A DNA stretch of 11,238 nucleotides, from positions 1 to 11,238 of the forward strand of contig CAJFUH010000242.1 of the NCBI GenBank assembly GCA_904420155.1, read 5' to 3'. Shown here one piece after another: positions 1 to 6,966 of this stretch (within the stretch, counting starts at the first letter, position 1; each line of letters begins with the position of its first letter). The notes below the pieces were generated by a model. That model worked only from the letters and a program-made list of their open reading frames with translations. It was not told where the DNA came from and did not search any database. The translations under genes and the position numbers were made by a program. This stretch comes from an uncultured Clostridia bacterium (GTDB lineage Bacteria; Bacillota; Clostridia; Oscillospirales; Acutalibacteraceae).

Positions 1-1617
1 ATCACCCCTGGGGTTTCCCCAGTGGAGTACGGCGGGTCTTATACCTTCTATGTAACGCCCCAAGCCGGATACCAAGCGCCTACCGTTGTTGCCAACGGCA
101 CGCAATTAAACCCCGTAGGCAATAACCAGTATGTCATTACCAACATTACAAAAGATCAAACTATCATGATTACCCCAGCCGGGAAAGAACAGCATACCGT
201 CACATTTAATCAGGGGGAAGGTTATTCCTTTACCACAGCGGACGGCCAGCCCATTGCGAACACCCAGCCCGTGACATACGGCGACAGCTTCTCCTTTAAA
301 ATTGTATTAAAGGATGCTTATACCCAGTCCGCCCCAACCGTTGCGGTAAACAATATCAACATCCAGCCGGACGAAGAAGGGATTTACACCATTCCTAATA
401 TCACGGCGGATCAGGTGGTCAACGTCACCGGCGTCCAGAAAAACATCTATAACGTGATCCTCCAGCAGGGCGAAGGCTACACCCTGACCACAACCGAAAC
501 CACGAAAGTCACCGCGGGAGAAATTTTCTCCTTTAATGTAGCGATAGCGGAAGGCTATCAGGACGCGGGATTCACCGTCAAAGCCAAGATGGGCGAAGAA
601 GAAATCCCTGTTTCCCTCAATGAATTTGGATATTACACCTGCACGGTAAACGGTGATCTCATCATTTCCGTAGAAGGGGTAAAACCCATCACGTTCCATG
701 CAACGGTAAAAGAGGAAGGTTCTATTAACGCGGTAGTCGCCCCCGTAGAGGGTTACGAGGCTGATAGCATCGCCTATAATGGAACTTACCAATTCACAGT
801 GACCCCAAAGGATCACTACAAAGTAACTCAAGTGGCCGTCAACGGTGAAGTTAAAGAAGCGGTAGACGGCGTTTATACGGTGAATGGGATAACCTCGGAT
901 CTGGAGATCTCCGTCGAGACCGTTCAGGTGGTAACCGTAACGTTTGTAGACGGCAAATACAACAACAGCCGGGAAGTTTCCTATACCATTGAAGACATGC
1001 AGCCGGATGGCTTTGTCAATGTGCTAGCTGCGGAATCCGGGAACCCCACCCTGTATGCTTTCGGCGGATGGTATGATCAAGAGGGCAACCCCGTCACAAG
1101 AATCACTCCCGACGATCTCGCAAAGCAAACCATTACGCTAACCGCCCAATGGGTACCTATCTTTGGCGATATTCTGGATTTGACAACCACAGGGGAAGAG
1201 TTCTTCCAGGATGAGGGCGACCGATATGTCATTAATATCAATACGGTGATCAGCTTCTCGGAAAATCTGTCTGAAGAGTATAACGCCAATGTCAGAATTA
1301 CCGGATACGGCACGCTGTACGCCCCGGAATGGATCGATACCACAAACCCAGACATTGTCAACGCGATCTTGGATCGTGACCAGACCGTTAAAGATGGCCT
1401 CATTACGGAAAATAAAGTAGCCGGCCTGCAACTGAGCAACTACTTTAGGAACAGAGACCTTACTCCGGAGCAAGTAATTGGCCAAACCTATGGCCTGTCC
1501 AAGAATTCCTCTAACCCCATGCACCGCTATGCGGCCGGCTGGATGGAATTGAGCGTGGACGGCGAAAAGGTGATCGTATTCAGCAACGTATGCGAGATTA
1601 CCGCTCCTCAAGCCTAA
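1..1617 (+). CDS. Secreted/surface repeat protein, 5' end outside window
   Basis: The frame is open from the first base, so this is the C-terminal 538 residues of a longer protein; the GTG at 22 has no convincing ribosome binding site and lies inside a repeat. Tandem units of about 80 residues can be seen at 1-192 (partial), 193-444, 445-687 and 688-927. Each has the pattern of a GEGY-like start, a YGxSFSF strand, a GYxxPTVxxN strand and a YTIxNITxDxxIxV end, typical of beta-sandwich repeats in Clostridia exoproteins. Positions 928-1158 resemble an InlB B-repeat (Flg_new type) with FGGWYD and the closing ITLTAQW. The last 150 residues (1162-1614) form a separate domain I do not recognise. No LPXTG motif or C-terminal membrane helix is present, so any cell attachment must come from the missing N-terminal part. 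Base composition is visibly less GC-rich than purL. A role in adhesion or surface display is inference. Confidence 0.85.
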   Translation: MTPGVSPVEYGGSYTFYVTPQAGYQAPTVVANGTQLNPVGNNQYVITNITKDQTIMITPAGKEQHTVTFNQGEGYSFTTADGQPIANTQPVTYGDSFSFKIVLKDAYTQSAPTVAVNNINIQPDEEGIYTIPNITADQVVNVTGVQKNIYNVILQQGEGYTLTTTETTKVTAGEIFSFNVAIAEGYQDAGFTVKAKMGEEEIPVSLNEFGYYTCTVNGDLIISVEGVKPITFHATVKEEGSINAVVAPVEGYEADSIAYNGTYQFTVTPKDHYKVTQVAVNGEVKEAVDGVYTVNGITSDLEISVETVQVVTVTFVDGKYNNSREVSYTIEDMQPDGFVNVLAAESGNPTLYAFGGWYDQEGNPVTRITPDDLAKQTITLTAQWVPIFGDILDLTTTGEEFFQDEGDRYVININTVISFSENLSEEYNANVRITGYGTLYAPEWIDTTNPDIVNAILDRDQTVKDGLITENKVAGLQLSNYFRNRDLTPEQVIGQTYGLSKNSSNPMHRYAAGWMELSVDGEKVIVFSNVCEITAPQA

Positions 1618-1638
1618 AGACTGACGAAACAAAGCAAG

Positions 1639-1680
1639 ACAAAAGGTTTCCAGAATCCATCTGGGGACCTTTTGTTTTAT
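1639..1680 (+). terminator. Intrinsic terminator of the repeat-protein gene
   Basis: A 15-bp stem (1639-1653 with 1661-1675, two G-T wobbles) has a 7-nt loop and runs into TTTGTTTTAT. It starts 21 bases after the stop codon, so it closes the upstream gene before the next promoter. Confidence 0.85.
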
Positions 1681-1718
1681 CCACACTACAGGCGCGCATC
1701 TATAACACCAGCCGCTTT

Positions 1719-1748
1719 TTGATGGAAAGACGTTAAAACCGTTATGAT
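1719..1748 (+). promoter_or_regulatory. Sigma-A type promoter for the 1794-4004 operon
   Basis: TTGATG (1719-1724) and TATGAT (1743-1748) match the -35 and -10 consensus at 4/6 and 5/6, with an 18-bp spacer. They sit about 45 bases upstream of the start at 1794 and downstream of the preceding terminator, so the two following genes probably have their own transcript. Confidence 0.6.
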
Positions 1749-1793
1749 AGAAAAGAGCGGGGATAAGGTTGCCGCTTTGCGGGGGGAATCATT

Positions 1794-2780
1794 TTGATAA
1801 AAAAAGAGAACATTGAAAAAATACTATCGGTTATCATGGTTTTGGTGGCGCTGGTCCTGGGCTTCTTTCTGTTCCGCGAGTATTTACAACAAAACCAAGC
1901 GGAACAGCAGGTGGTCTCCCAAATGCAGGAACAGTCCCAGCAGATGAACGCAGAGATCCGGGCCGTCCAACAGGAGATCACCGACAAGGAGAAGGAATTG
2001 GAAGACATCCAGAAAACGCCCTATATTTTTCTTTGTTTCAGCGGGAACGACAGCCAATTGATGTCCACCATCTATCCTTTGATGAACCAGTACGGCTATC
2101 GTGGAACGCTCATCCTAAAGGCAGGCCAACTGCCGGGCGAAGGGGAACAGGCGGTCACCGCGGAAGAGGCAAACACCCTGCTTGCTTCCGGCTGGGATAT
2201 CGCGCTGGGCGGCCCTGCGGGAGAAGTGCTGGGCGCCGGCACGATCGGCGACGCCCACGCCAAGGTGGAGGGCGCCGGATATGGAACCAGCCAGGCGTTT
2301 TTCTTTGACAAAGGCGATTACAGCGACGCCAAAGGGCAGATCTATCCGCAAATTGAAGAACTGGGCTACCGCTATACCTGCCCAATTGCCACCAGGGAGG
2401 GGAGTTTCACCACCCGGTACAGCCCTTTACAGGGGGATATTCTGGAATGCCAGAACCTTTCCATCCGGCAGGGCCAGGAAACGGTAGAACCCATTCTGGA
2501 TCAGGCCGTGGCCAAACGGATGCCGCTGGCGTTGTCCGACTACAGCACAGACGGGACCTGGCAGATGAAGGCGGAAGACCCCCAGCCGGACTATGGGGCC
2601 CTTTTTGAACTTCTGAACCAGATGCAGGGCCAGGGCAGCCTGGTAGTGGGCACCTTCCAGGATTATACCAAACACATGGCAGAATATGAAAACCAGGTTG
2701 CGCAAAAGCAGGCTGAGATCCAACAGTTTACCGCAGAAAAGCAAAAGGAAATCGACGCTATTAAAGAGAAGTATCAGTAA
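1794..2780 (+). CDS. Membrane-anchored coiled-coil protein with degenerate NodB/polysaccharide-deacetylase-like domain
   Basis: 328 residues from a TTG start; GGGGGA at 1782-1787 is well placed for it, and the next in-frame ATG would cut the membrane helix. Residues about 10-27 are one hydrophobic helix with Lys before it, suggesting a signal anchor with the rest outside the cell. Residues about 30-74 are Gln/Glu-rich coiled coil, and the last 35 residues are a second charged coiled coil. Between them, residues 76-140 follow the start of the polysaccharide-deacetylase fold: YIFLCFSGND where active enzymes have a TFDDG strand, IYPLMNQYGYRGTLIL as the following helix and strand, then LLASGWDIALGG where active enzymes end in a His-bearing motif. 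The catalytic Asp pair and metal His are absent, so deacetylase activity is unlikely; a structural or glycan-binding role is inference. It is followed 3-15 bases later by a nucleotidyltransferase gene in the same operon. The fold assignment is tentative; the gene itself is certain. Confidence 0.8.
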   Translation: MIKKENIEKILSVIMVLVALVLGFFLFREYLQQNQAEQQVVSQMQEQSQQMNAEIRAVQQEITDKEKELEDIQKTPYIFLCFSGNDSQLMSTIYPLMNQYGYRGTLILKAGQLPGEGEQAVTAEEANTLLASGWDIALGGPAGEVLGAGTIGDAHAKVEGAGYGTSQAFFFDKGDYSDAKGQIYPQIEELGYRYTCPIATREGSFTTRYSPLQGDILECQNLSIRQGQETVEPILDQAVAKRMPLALSDYSTDGTWQMKAEDPQPDYGALFELLNQMQGQGSLVVGTFQDYTKHMAEYENQVAQKQAEIQQFTAEKQKEIDAIKEKYQ

Positions 2781-2795
2781 GGAATGATCCTACCT

Positions 2796-4004
2796 ATGGA
2801 CACCACAAAAGAATTTTTGGCCATGTTAAAAGCCTTTCTCCATCAGCAGCCTTGGAACCCTCCGGCAGATTTGGATTTGCCAGAATGTTACCGGCTGAGC
2901 AAAATCCATAACCTGGAACCGGTGCTGTACCATATGGTTAAACCTCATTGGGCATTTTTTTGCCATCGCTTTGCACAGACAATGGCCAAACTGGAAAAGG
3001 CGTACCGGGCGGCGGTCTACTATGCCTTAACCCAGCAGGCCCAAGCGGGGGACGTGGTAACGTGTTTTCAAAAAAACGCGGTGGATCTGGCGCTGTTCAA
3101 AGGGTACCGCATTAAGGACTGTTACCCGGTCCCGGAGCTTCGGACCATGGGGGATCTGGATCTTTTGATCCGGCGCCAAGACCGGGAGAGCTCCCATCAG
3201 CTCCTGCTCTCGCTGGGTTATGCCTGCGTCATCGGCAAAGGGGACGTCTGGGTCTATCGCAAGGGGAATACCACCCTGGAAGTCCACACCTGGATTGCGG
3301 AAAATTTTCCTCATAACCCTTTTGATTACCGGGCGTATTTTTCCGACGCCATCAGCCATACCGAAGAATACCAGGGCTACACCTGCCTGGAAAACGGGTA
3401 TCATTTGCTTTTCCTGATTTATCACATTGCCAAGCATCTAAATAGTACCGGCGCCGGAATCCGGCTGTTTTTGGATATCGCCCTTTTTACCAACCAGCTC
3501 CAGGGGCGGCTGGATTGGGACGGCCTTTGGGATACCTGGCGGGAAATTGGGCTGGATCGGGCAGCGTCCGCTGTTTTTACGCTATGCAACCGTTGGTTTG
3601 GCACCCATCTGCAAACGCTATCCACCTTCCCGGAAGAGACGCTGCAAGAGCTGGAATCCTATATCATAGCAGGAGGCGTCTTTGGATTTGAAACCCATAG
3701 CGCAGGGGATCTCTATTTGAGAAAGGGCCTTGTAGAAAAGAAGAGCCGGTCTCCCTTTGCTTTCCATATGTCCCTGTTAAAGGATTATCTTTTCCCCTCC
3801 ATGGAACACATGGCAGCGGTATTCCCTCCATTGGAAAAGCACCGTTACCTGCTGCCCGTGGCATATGTCAAACGGTGGTATCTGGGAATATTCCGCCGCC
3901 GAAAGAACTCTGTATCCATACTGAAATCCATGGTAAAAGGGGACGCCCAGCGGGCGGAAAAGGAACAGAAGATGCTGGACGACCTGGGACTGCACAAAGA
4001 ATAA
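2796..4004 (+). CDS. Nucleotidyltransferase family protein (NTP_transf_5, PF14907-like)
   Basis: 402 residues from the ATG at 2796. An in-frame ATG at 2784 would add four residues but directly abuts the AAGGA at 2779-2783, so 2796 is preferred although its 12-base spacing is long. The core reads ALFKGYRIKDCYP (99-111), RTMGDLDLLIRRQD (116-129) and LEVHTW (161-166). This is the family pattern of Lys-Gly, a GDxD metal site (Asp120, Asp122) and a later acidic-x-His motif. The C-terminal half is helical, with a YHLLFLIYHIAKH segment also usual here. Family members occur in exopolysaccharide, lasso-peptide and other biosynthetic clusters, and their substrates are mostly unknown. Transfer of a nucleotidyl group to a protein or small molecule is the expected chemistry by homology. 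It follows the membrane-anchored gene with almost no gap, so the two are surely co-transcribed and perhaps work together at the envelope. The transcript ends at the strong hairpin at 4078. Confidence 0.85.
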   Translation: MDTTKEFLAMLKAFLHQQPWNPPADLDLPECYRLSKIHNLEPVLYHMVKPHWAFFCHRFAQTMAKLEKAYRAAVYYALTQQAQAGDVVTCFQKNAVDLALFKGYRIKDCYPVPELRTMGDLDLLIRRQDRESSHQLLLSLGYACVIGKGDVWVYRKGNTTLEVHTWIAENFPHNPFDYRAYFSDAISHTEEYQGYTCLENGYHLLFLIYHIAKHLNSTGAGIRLFLDIALFTNQLQGRLDWDGLWDTWREIGLDRAASAVFTLCNRWFGTHLQTLSTFPEETLQELESYIIAGGVFGFETHSAGDLYLRKGLVEKKSRSPFAFHMSLLKDYLFPSMEHMAAVFPPLEKHRYLLPVAYVKRWYLGIFRRRKNSVSILKSMVKGDAQRAEKEQKMLDDLGLHKE

Positions 4005-4077
4005 ATCCTCCAGAGGATTGCCAGGCAACGCCCAATTTCCTCTTTGCCTGGGAAATCCTTGCTTGTAATGAAAAGAA

Positions 4078-4121
4078 GAAGAGCGCCCGACGGGATATCC
4101 CGTCGGGCGCTCTTCCCTTTT
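4078..4121 (+). terminator. Strong intrinsic terminator, 18-bp perfect stem
   Basis: Arms 4078-4095 and 4098-4115 are perfectly complementary around a GATATC centre and are followed by CCTTTTTC. An A-rich stretch lies on the other side, so it may also act weakly on minus-strand transcripts. It ends the 1794-4004 operon. Confidence 0.92.
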
Positions 4122-4194
4122 TCAGTTTACGCCACCTGCGGCGGGTACGACGCGCCCTGAGCTTTCTTTGGAAAAAACAGGACGCCCGCGCCGA

Positions 4195-4397
4195 AACATA
4201 AAAGTTTTCGCCCGCCTTTTTCAAAAGGCGGCGGGGTGGAGGGGCGGTGCCCTTCCTCGCCCATCGCAATGGGCGAAACCTTCAAAATCCCGAAGCTCAG
4301 GAGGGGAGGCCAAACCGTCCGGGGGACGGTTTGGCCGTGGGGAACCCTAGCGAGGGGTTCCCCATCCCCCTCCCGGCCTGTGTCATTTGCTAAGGGC
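4195..4397 (+). repeat. Structured intergenic repeat, copy A (five hairpins)
   Basis: This stretch is matched in reverse complement at 8322-8526. Within it, 4304-4367 is identical over 64 nt to the other copy. It folds into five consecutive hairpins: 4212-4231 (9-bp stem), 4238-4256 (8 bp), 4257-4276 (8 bp, CGCA loop), 4308-4336 (13 bp, GGG loop) and 4338-4364 (10 bp plus a wobble). Outer boundaries are approximate, as similarity fades gradually. Small open frames inside it are an effect of its composition. It could be a REP/BIME-like element, a MITE remnant or a structured RNA; no promoter was found in front of it. Confidence 0.9.
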
Positions 4398-4433
4398 GGG
4401 GGCTTTTATTGACTATCCAGAGAGGACAGCCGC

Positions 4434-5888
4434 TCAGCCCTCGTTGCTTGCTAAATTGATCGTGACCGCTTTGGGACGGGTCATGGATTCAATGGAATAC
4501 CGCACGCCCTGGGTCCCCATCCCGGAACTCTTTACCCCCAGGAAGGGGAAGTTATCCGGCCCGCGCTCCGGCTTATTGTTAATCTGTACCGTGCCCACTT
4601 CCAGCTGCGCGGCGATCGCAAACGCCTTGTTCAGGTTATTGGTGAATACCGACGATTGCAGGCCGTATTCAGACCGGTTGGCGATCTCAATGGCCTCCTC
4701 CACAGAAGCTACCCGGATCACCGGCAATACCGGGCCGAAGGGCTCTACCCACGCGATATCCATATCGGTGGTGACATGATCCAACAGGGTGGGATACAGG
4801 AGGTTTTCTTCCCTTTTGCCGCCGGTGACGATATGCGCGCCCTTTTCCACCGCCGTGCGCATCAAATGTTCCACAAAGTCCGCAGATTTCTTGCTGACCA
4901 GCGGCGTGACCGTCACGCCCTTTTCCCGGGGATCCCCCACCTTCAGGCGCTCAATGCGGGCCTTCAGCTTCTCCACCAGCTGATCCGCCACGCTGTCCAG
5001 CACCAGGATACGCTTTACCGCCGTGCAGCGCTGGCCGGAATAGGAATAGGCGCCGTCCACAATGTTATCCGCCGCAAAATCCAGGTCGGCGTCTTCCAGC
5101 ACAATGGCCGCGTCCTTTCCGCCCAGCTCCATGATGACCGGGGTCATGCTGGTCAGGGAGGAAATATGCTGCCCTACTTCGGTGCTCCCTGTGAAATTGA
5201 TAAAATTCACATCCTTGTGGGATACCACATAATCCCCGATGACGCTGCCCAGGCCGGTGACGGTGTTGAGCACGCCGGCGGGCAGCCCCGCTTCCTGCAA
5301 CGCCTGTACCATCATCAAAGCGCTGACCGCCCCTTGGGTGGCGGGCTTTAAAATCACCGTATTCCCGCCCATCAAGGCCGGGCCGATCTTGGAGATGGCT
5401 AAGTTTACCGGATAATTAAAGGGGGAAATTGCCAGAACGGTGCCGACAGGGACGCGGGTGACGCAGGACATCTTATCCCGGGACCCGCCTGGGAAACTGT
5501 CTCCAAAAATGGCCTCCCCCTGTAGGCTCTTGCCCACGTCCGCGGTATACCGCAGCAGATCGGCGGAACGGATAACCTCCGAAACGGCGGACTTTTTGTC
5601 CTTGGCAATCTCCATCACCAAGCAGTCCGAAATCTCCTCCACCCTTTGCTCCAGCAGGTCGGCCGCTTTGTACATCAATTGAGCCTTCCGGTACACCGGA
5701 TACGCGGCCCAGCTCTTCTGGGCATGTTTGGCCGCCGCGATGGCCTGATCCAATTCCTGATGGGACATGGAAGATAATTTCCCCACCAAAGAGCCGTCCA
5801 CGGGAGACAACACCTCAATGGGCTGATTTTCCTGGGAAACGCGCCATTCCCCATCGATGAGATTCCCAAATACTTTTTCTTGATTCAC
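4434..5888 (-). CDS. gapN: NADP-dependent non-phosphorylating glyceraldehyde-3-phosphate dehydrogenase
   Basis: 484 residues, close to the usual 475-485 of this aldehyde dehydrogenase subfamily. It oxidises glyceraldehyde-3-phosphate with NADP+ and water to 3-phosphoglycerate and NADPH, bypassing the ATP-yielding step of glycolysis and supplying cytosolic NADPH. The start is GTG at 5888, preceded by GAGGTGAT with 5-6 bases of spacing. Recognisable landmarks are AISPFNYPVNLA (Asn158, oxyanion hole), VNFINFTGST (228-236), MELGGKD (Glu254, general base), YSGQRCTAVKR (Cys288, nucleophile) and NNKPERGPDNFPFLGVK near the C-terminus. The Arg before Cys288 and the last motif are typical of GapN rather than of lactaldehyde or succinate-semialdehyde enzymes. 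Many stretches agree closely with the Streptococcus mutans GapN sequence as I recall it. It is divergent from a TetR-family regulator, with a good -10 box in the shared gap, so regulation by that protein is plausible. All catalytic residues are present. Confidence 0.93.
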   Translation of the reverse strand: MNQEKVFGNLIDGEWRVSQENQPIEVLSPVDGSLVGKLSSMSHQELDQAIAAAKHAQKSWAAYPVYRKAQLMYKAADLLEQRVEEISDCLVMEIAKDKKSAVSEVIRSADLLRYTADVGKSLQGEAIFGDSFPGGSRDKMSCVTRVPVGTVLAISPFNYPVNLAISKIGPALMGGNTVILKPATQGAVSALMMVQALQEAGLPAGVLNTVTGLGSVIGDYVVSHKDVNFINFTGSTEVGQHISSLTSMTPVIMELGGKDAAIVLEDADLDFAADNIVDGAYSYSGQRCTAVKRILVLDSVADQLVEKLKARIERLKVGDPREKGVTVTPLVSKKSADFVEHLMRTAVEKGAHIVTGGKREENLLYPTLLDHVTTDMDIAWVEPFGPVLPVIRVASVEEAIEIANRSEYGLQSSVFTNNLNKAFAIAAQLEVGTVQINNKPERGPDNFPFLGVKSSGMGTQGVRYSIESMTRPKAVTINLASNEG

Positions 5889-5980
5889 AATCGATCACCT
5901 CGTTTTTCTGATAAGTACTCTATAGGTTTAGTGTTATCGGGTACATATAAAAACATACGGATATTTCATCGGTTGCACCT

Positions 5981-6009
5981 ATTATACATCAAAAAAAGAA
6001 AAATAGAAA
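5981..6009 (-). promoter_or_regulatory. Probable gapN promoter
   Basis: On the minus strand a perfect TATAAT (5986-5981) lies about 95 bases before the GTG start. The hexamer 17 bases further upstream, TTTCTA (6009-6004), matches the -35 consensus at only 3 of 6 positions. A perfect -10 with a poor -35 fits an activator-dependent promoter, but this is inference. Confidence 0.5.
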
Positions 6010-6186
6010 TAAAAAATAAGAATTATTTTTATTTTTGAATCTTTTTCCAAAGATACCAAATTTTTTCGGTCCCCTTTTGTACCTATATGCCTATATTAAG
6101 CCTGGATGGCCGCCATTTTTCCTGGGCGGCCTCCCTGAGTAAATACGTTTTTAAAAAGTGTTTCCCTTTCTTCATAGAAAAAAGAG

Positions 6187-6215
6187 TTGTAAATTCTCCC
6201 GGTAATCTGTACAAT
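6187..6215 (+). promoter_or_regulatory. Sigma-A type promoter for the regulator gene
   Basis: TTGTAA (6187-6192) and TACAAT (6210-6215) are separated by exactly 17 bases. The -10 box is 34 bases upstream of the ATG at 6249. Confidence 0.6.
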
Positions 6216-6248
6216 AAAAATATAAAAAAAGGAAGGATTTGATCTTTT

Positions 6249-6842
6249 ATGCAAGAACCGATACTTCGGCAGGAGCAAACGAAGTACCGCTTGGCCCAAG
6301 CCATGAAAATATGTATGAAAGACAAACCGGTAGACCGCATCACTGTCCAGCAAATCGCGGATGTGTGCGGCGTTACCCGTCAGACTTTTTACCGCAACTT
6401 TTTGGACAAGTACGACCTGATCAACTGGTATTTCGATAAATTGCTCATGGAATCCTTTGCCCATATGGGAAGCGGCCGGACGATATTGGAAGGACTGGAG
6501 CGCAAATTCGCATATATCCGGGAAGAACGGGTCTTCTTTACCGCCGCATTCGCATCGGATCAGCAAAATTGCCTCAAAGAGCACGATTATTCCCTCATCC
6601 TGCAGTTTTACACAGAACAGATCCAAAAAAAGACCGGCCAGGCCCCCCAGGAAGAAATCCAGTTTTTATTGGAAATGTACTGCCGGGGCTCCATCTATAT
6701 GACGGTGAAATGGGTGCTGGCGGGGATGCGCGAATCCCCGGAAAAAATGGCCCGCAGCCTTGTGGACGCTATGCCGGCAAAACTGGCGGATCTGTTTGTC
6801 CAACTGGATCTTTTGCCGGGTTCTTCCCCTTTCTTTCCCTGA
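6249..6842 (+). CDS. TetR/AcrR-family regulator, DhaS-like
   Basis: 197 residues, normal length for the family. GGAAGGA at 6231-6237 lies 11 bases before the ATG. Residues 13-60 form the N-terminal DNA-binding domain: RITVQQIADVCGVTRQTFYRNF (30-51) is the helix-turn-helix, with the TFYRNF signature and the DKYDL segment that follows in TetR proteins. The C-terminal part (about 65-190) is helical and resembles the TetR_C_8 domain found in proteins annotated as dihydroxyacetone-kinase regulators (DhaS-like); the ligand cannot be read from sequence. The gene is divergent from gapN and 124 bases upstream of fucO in the same direction, so both are candidate targets. Whether it represses or activates is open: most of the family repress, but DhaS-like members can activate. 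The stop codon lies in a 7-bp hairpin (6834-6840 with 6849-6855) that lacks a T-tract after the stem. Confidence 0.88.
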   Translation: MQEPILRQEQTKYRLAQAMKICMKDKPVDRITVQQIADVCGVTRQTFYRNFLDKYDLINWYFDKLLMESFAHMGSGRTILEGLERKFAYIREERVFFTAAFASDQQNCLKEHDYSLILQFYTEQIQKKTGQAPQEEIQFLLEMYCRGSIYMTVKWVLAGMRESPEKMARSLVDAMPAKLADLFVQLDLLPGSSPFFP

Positions 6843-6966
6843 TTTTTTAGGGAAAATGTTACAACTTGGCTATTTTGTCACTTTACTTTTCACTTATTTT
6901 TGGTTACGCTAAGAATAGCAAAAGAATCCTATCAAAGGATGGAATATCTATAAGGAGACGATTATT

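Larger units (their letters stand above)
4005..4433. other. Gene-free convergent gap with terminators and structured repeat
   Basis: No credible coding sequence lies here. In order it holds two small hairpins (about 4005-4019, and 4021-4028 with 4044-4051), the strong terminator at 4078-4121, about 70 bases with no recognised signal, the structured repeat (copy A), and a weak hairpin CCCCCTCCC (4366-4374) with GGGCGGGGG (4394-4402) running into CTTTTATT. The flanking genes converge, so everything here is 3' sequence for both. gapN has no obvious conventional terminator of its own, so hairpins of the repeat may serve that purpose. Confidence 0.7.
5889..6248. other. AT-rich divergent promoter region between gapN and regulator
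   Basis: The 360-base gap holds the gapN -10 box near 5981-5986, the regulator promoter at 6187-6215, an AAAAATAA/TTATTTTT hairpin-capable stretch near 6012-6030, a GC-rich hairpin at 6104-6134, and repeated TTGYACCTAT motifs at 5973-5982 and 6077-6086 with related CCTATA copies nearby. No coding sequence is supported; open frames here on the minus strand are extensions of the regulator's antisense frame. Confidence 0.7.

Noticed and set aside
307..831. Minus-strand frames inside the repeat-protein gene (also 1077-1439 and 1138-1686)
   Set aside because: They are antisense to repeat units whose protein pattern is clear. No promoter or ribosome binding site supports them.
4168..4350. Small open frame across repeat copy A, with similar peptides readable from copy B (8369-8596 and 8188-8514 on the minus strand)
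   Set aside because: The shared peptide ending comes from the DNA repeat itself. Frames are interrupted or shifted between the copies, there is no ribosome binding site, and the stem changes follow base pairing, not codons.
6096..6626. Minus-strand 176-residue frame over the regulator gene and the divergent gap
   Set aside because: It covers the antisense of the helix-turn-helix region and lacks a start signal or any recognisable motif.
6843..6966. A separate fucO promoter (TTGTCA at 6875-6880)
   Set aside because: No acceptable -10 box lies 16-19 bases downstream, so a promoter here cannot be supported from sequence.
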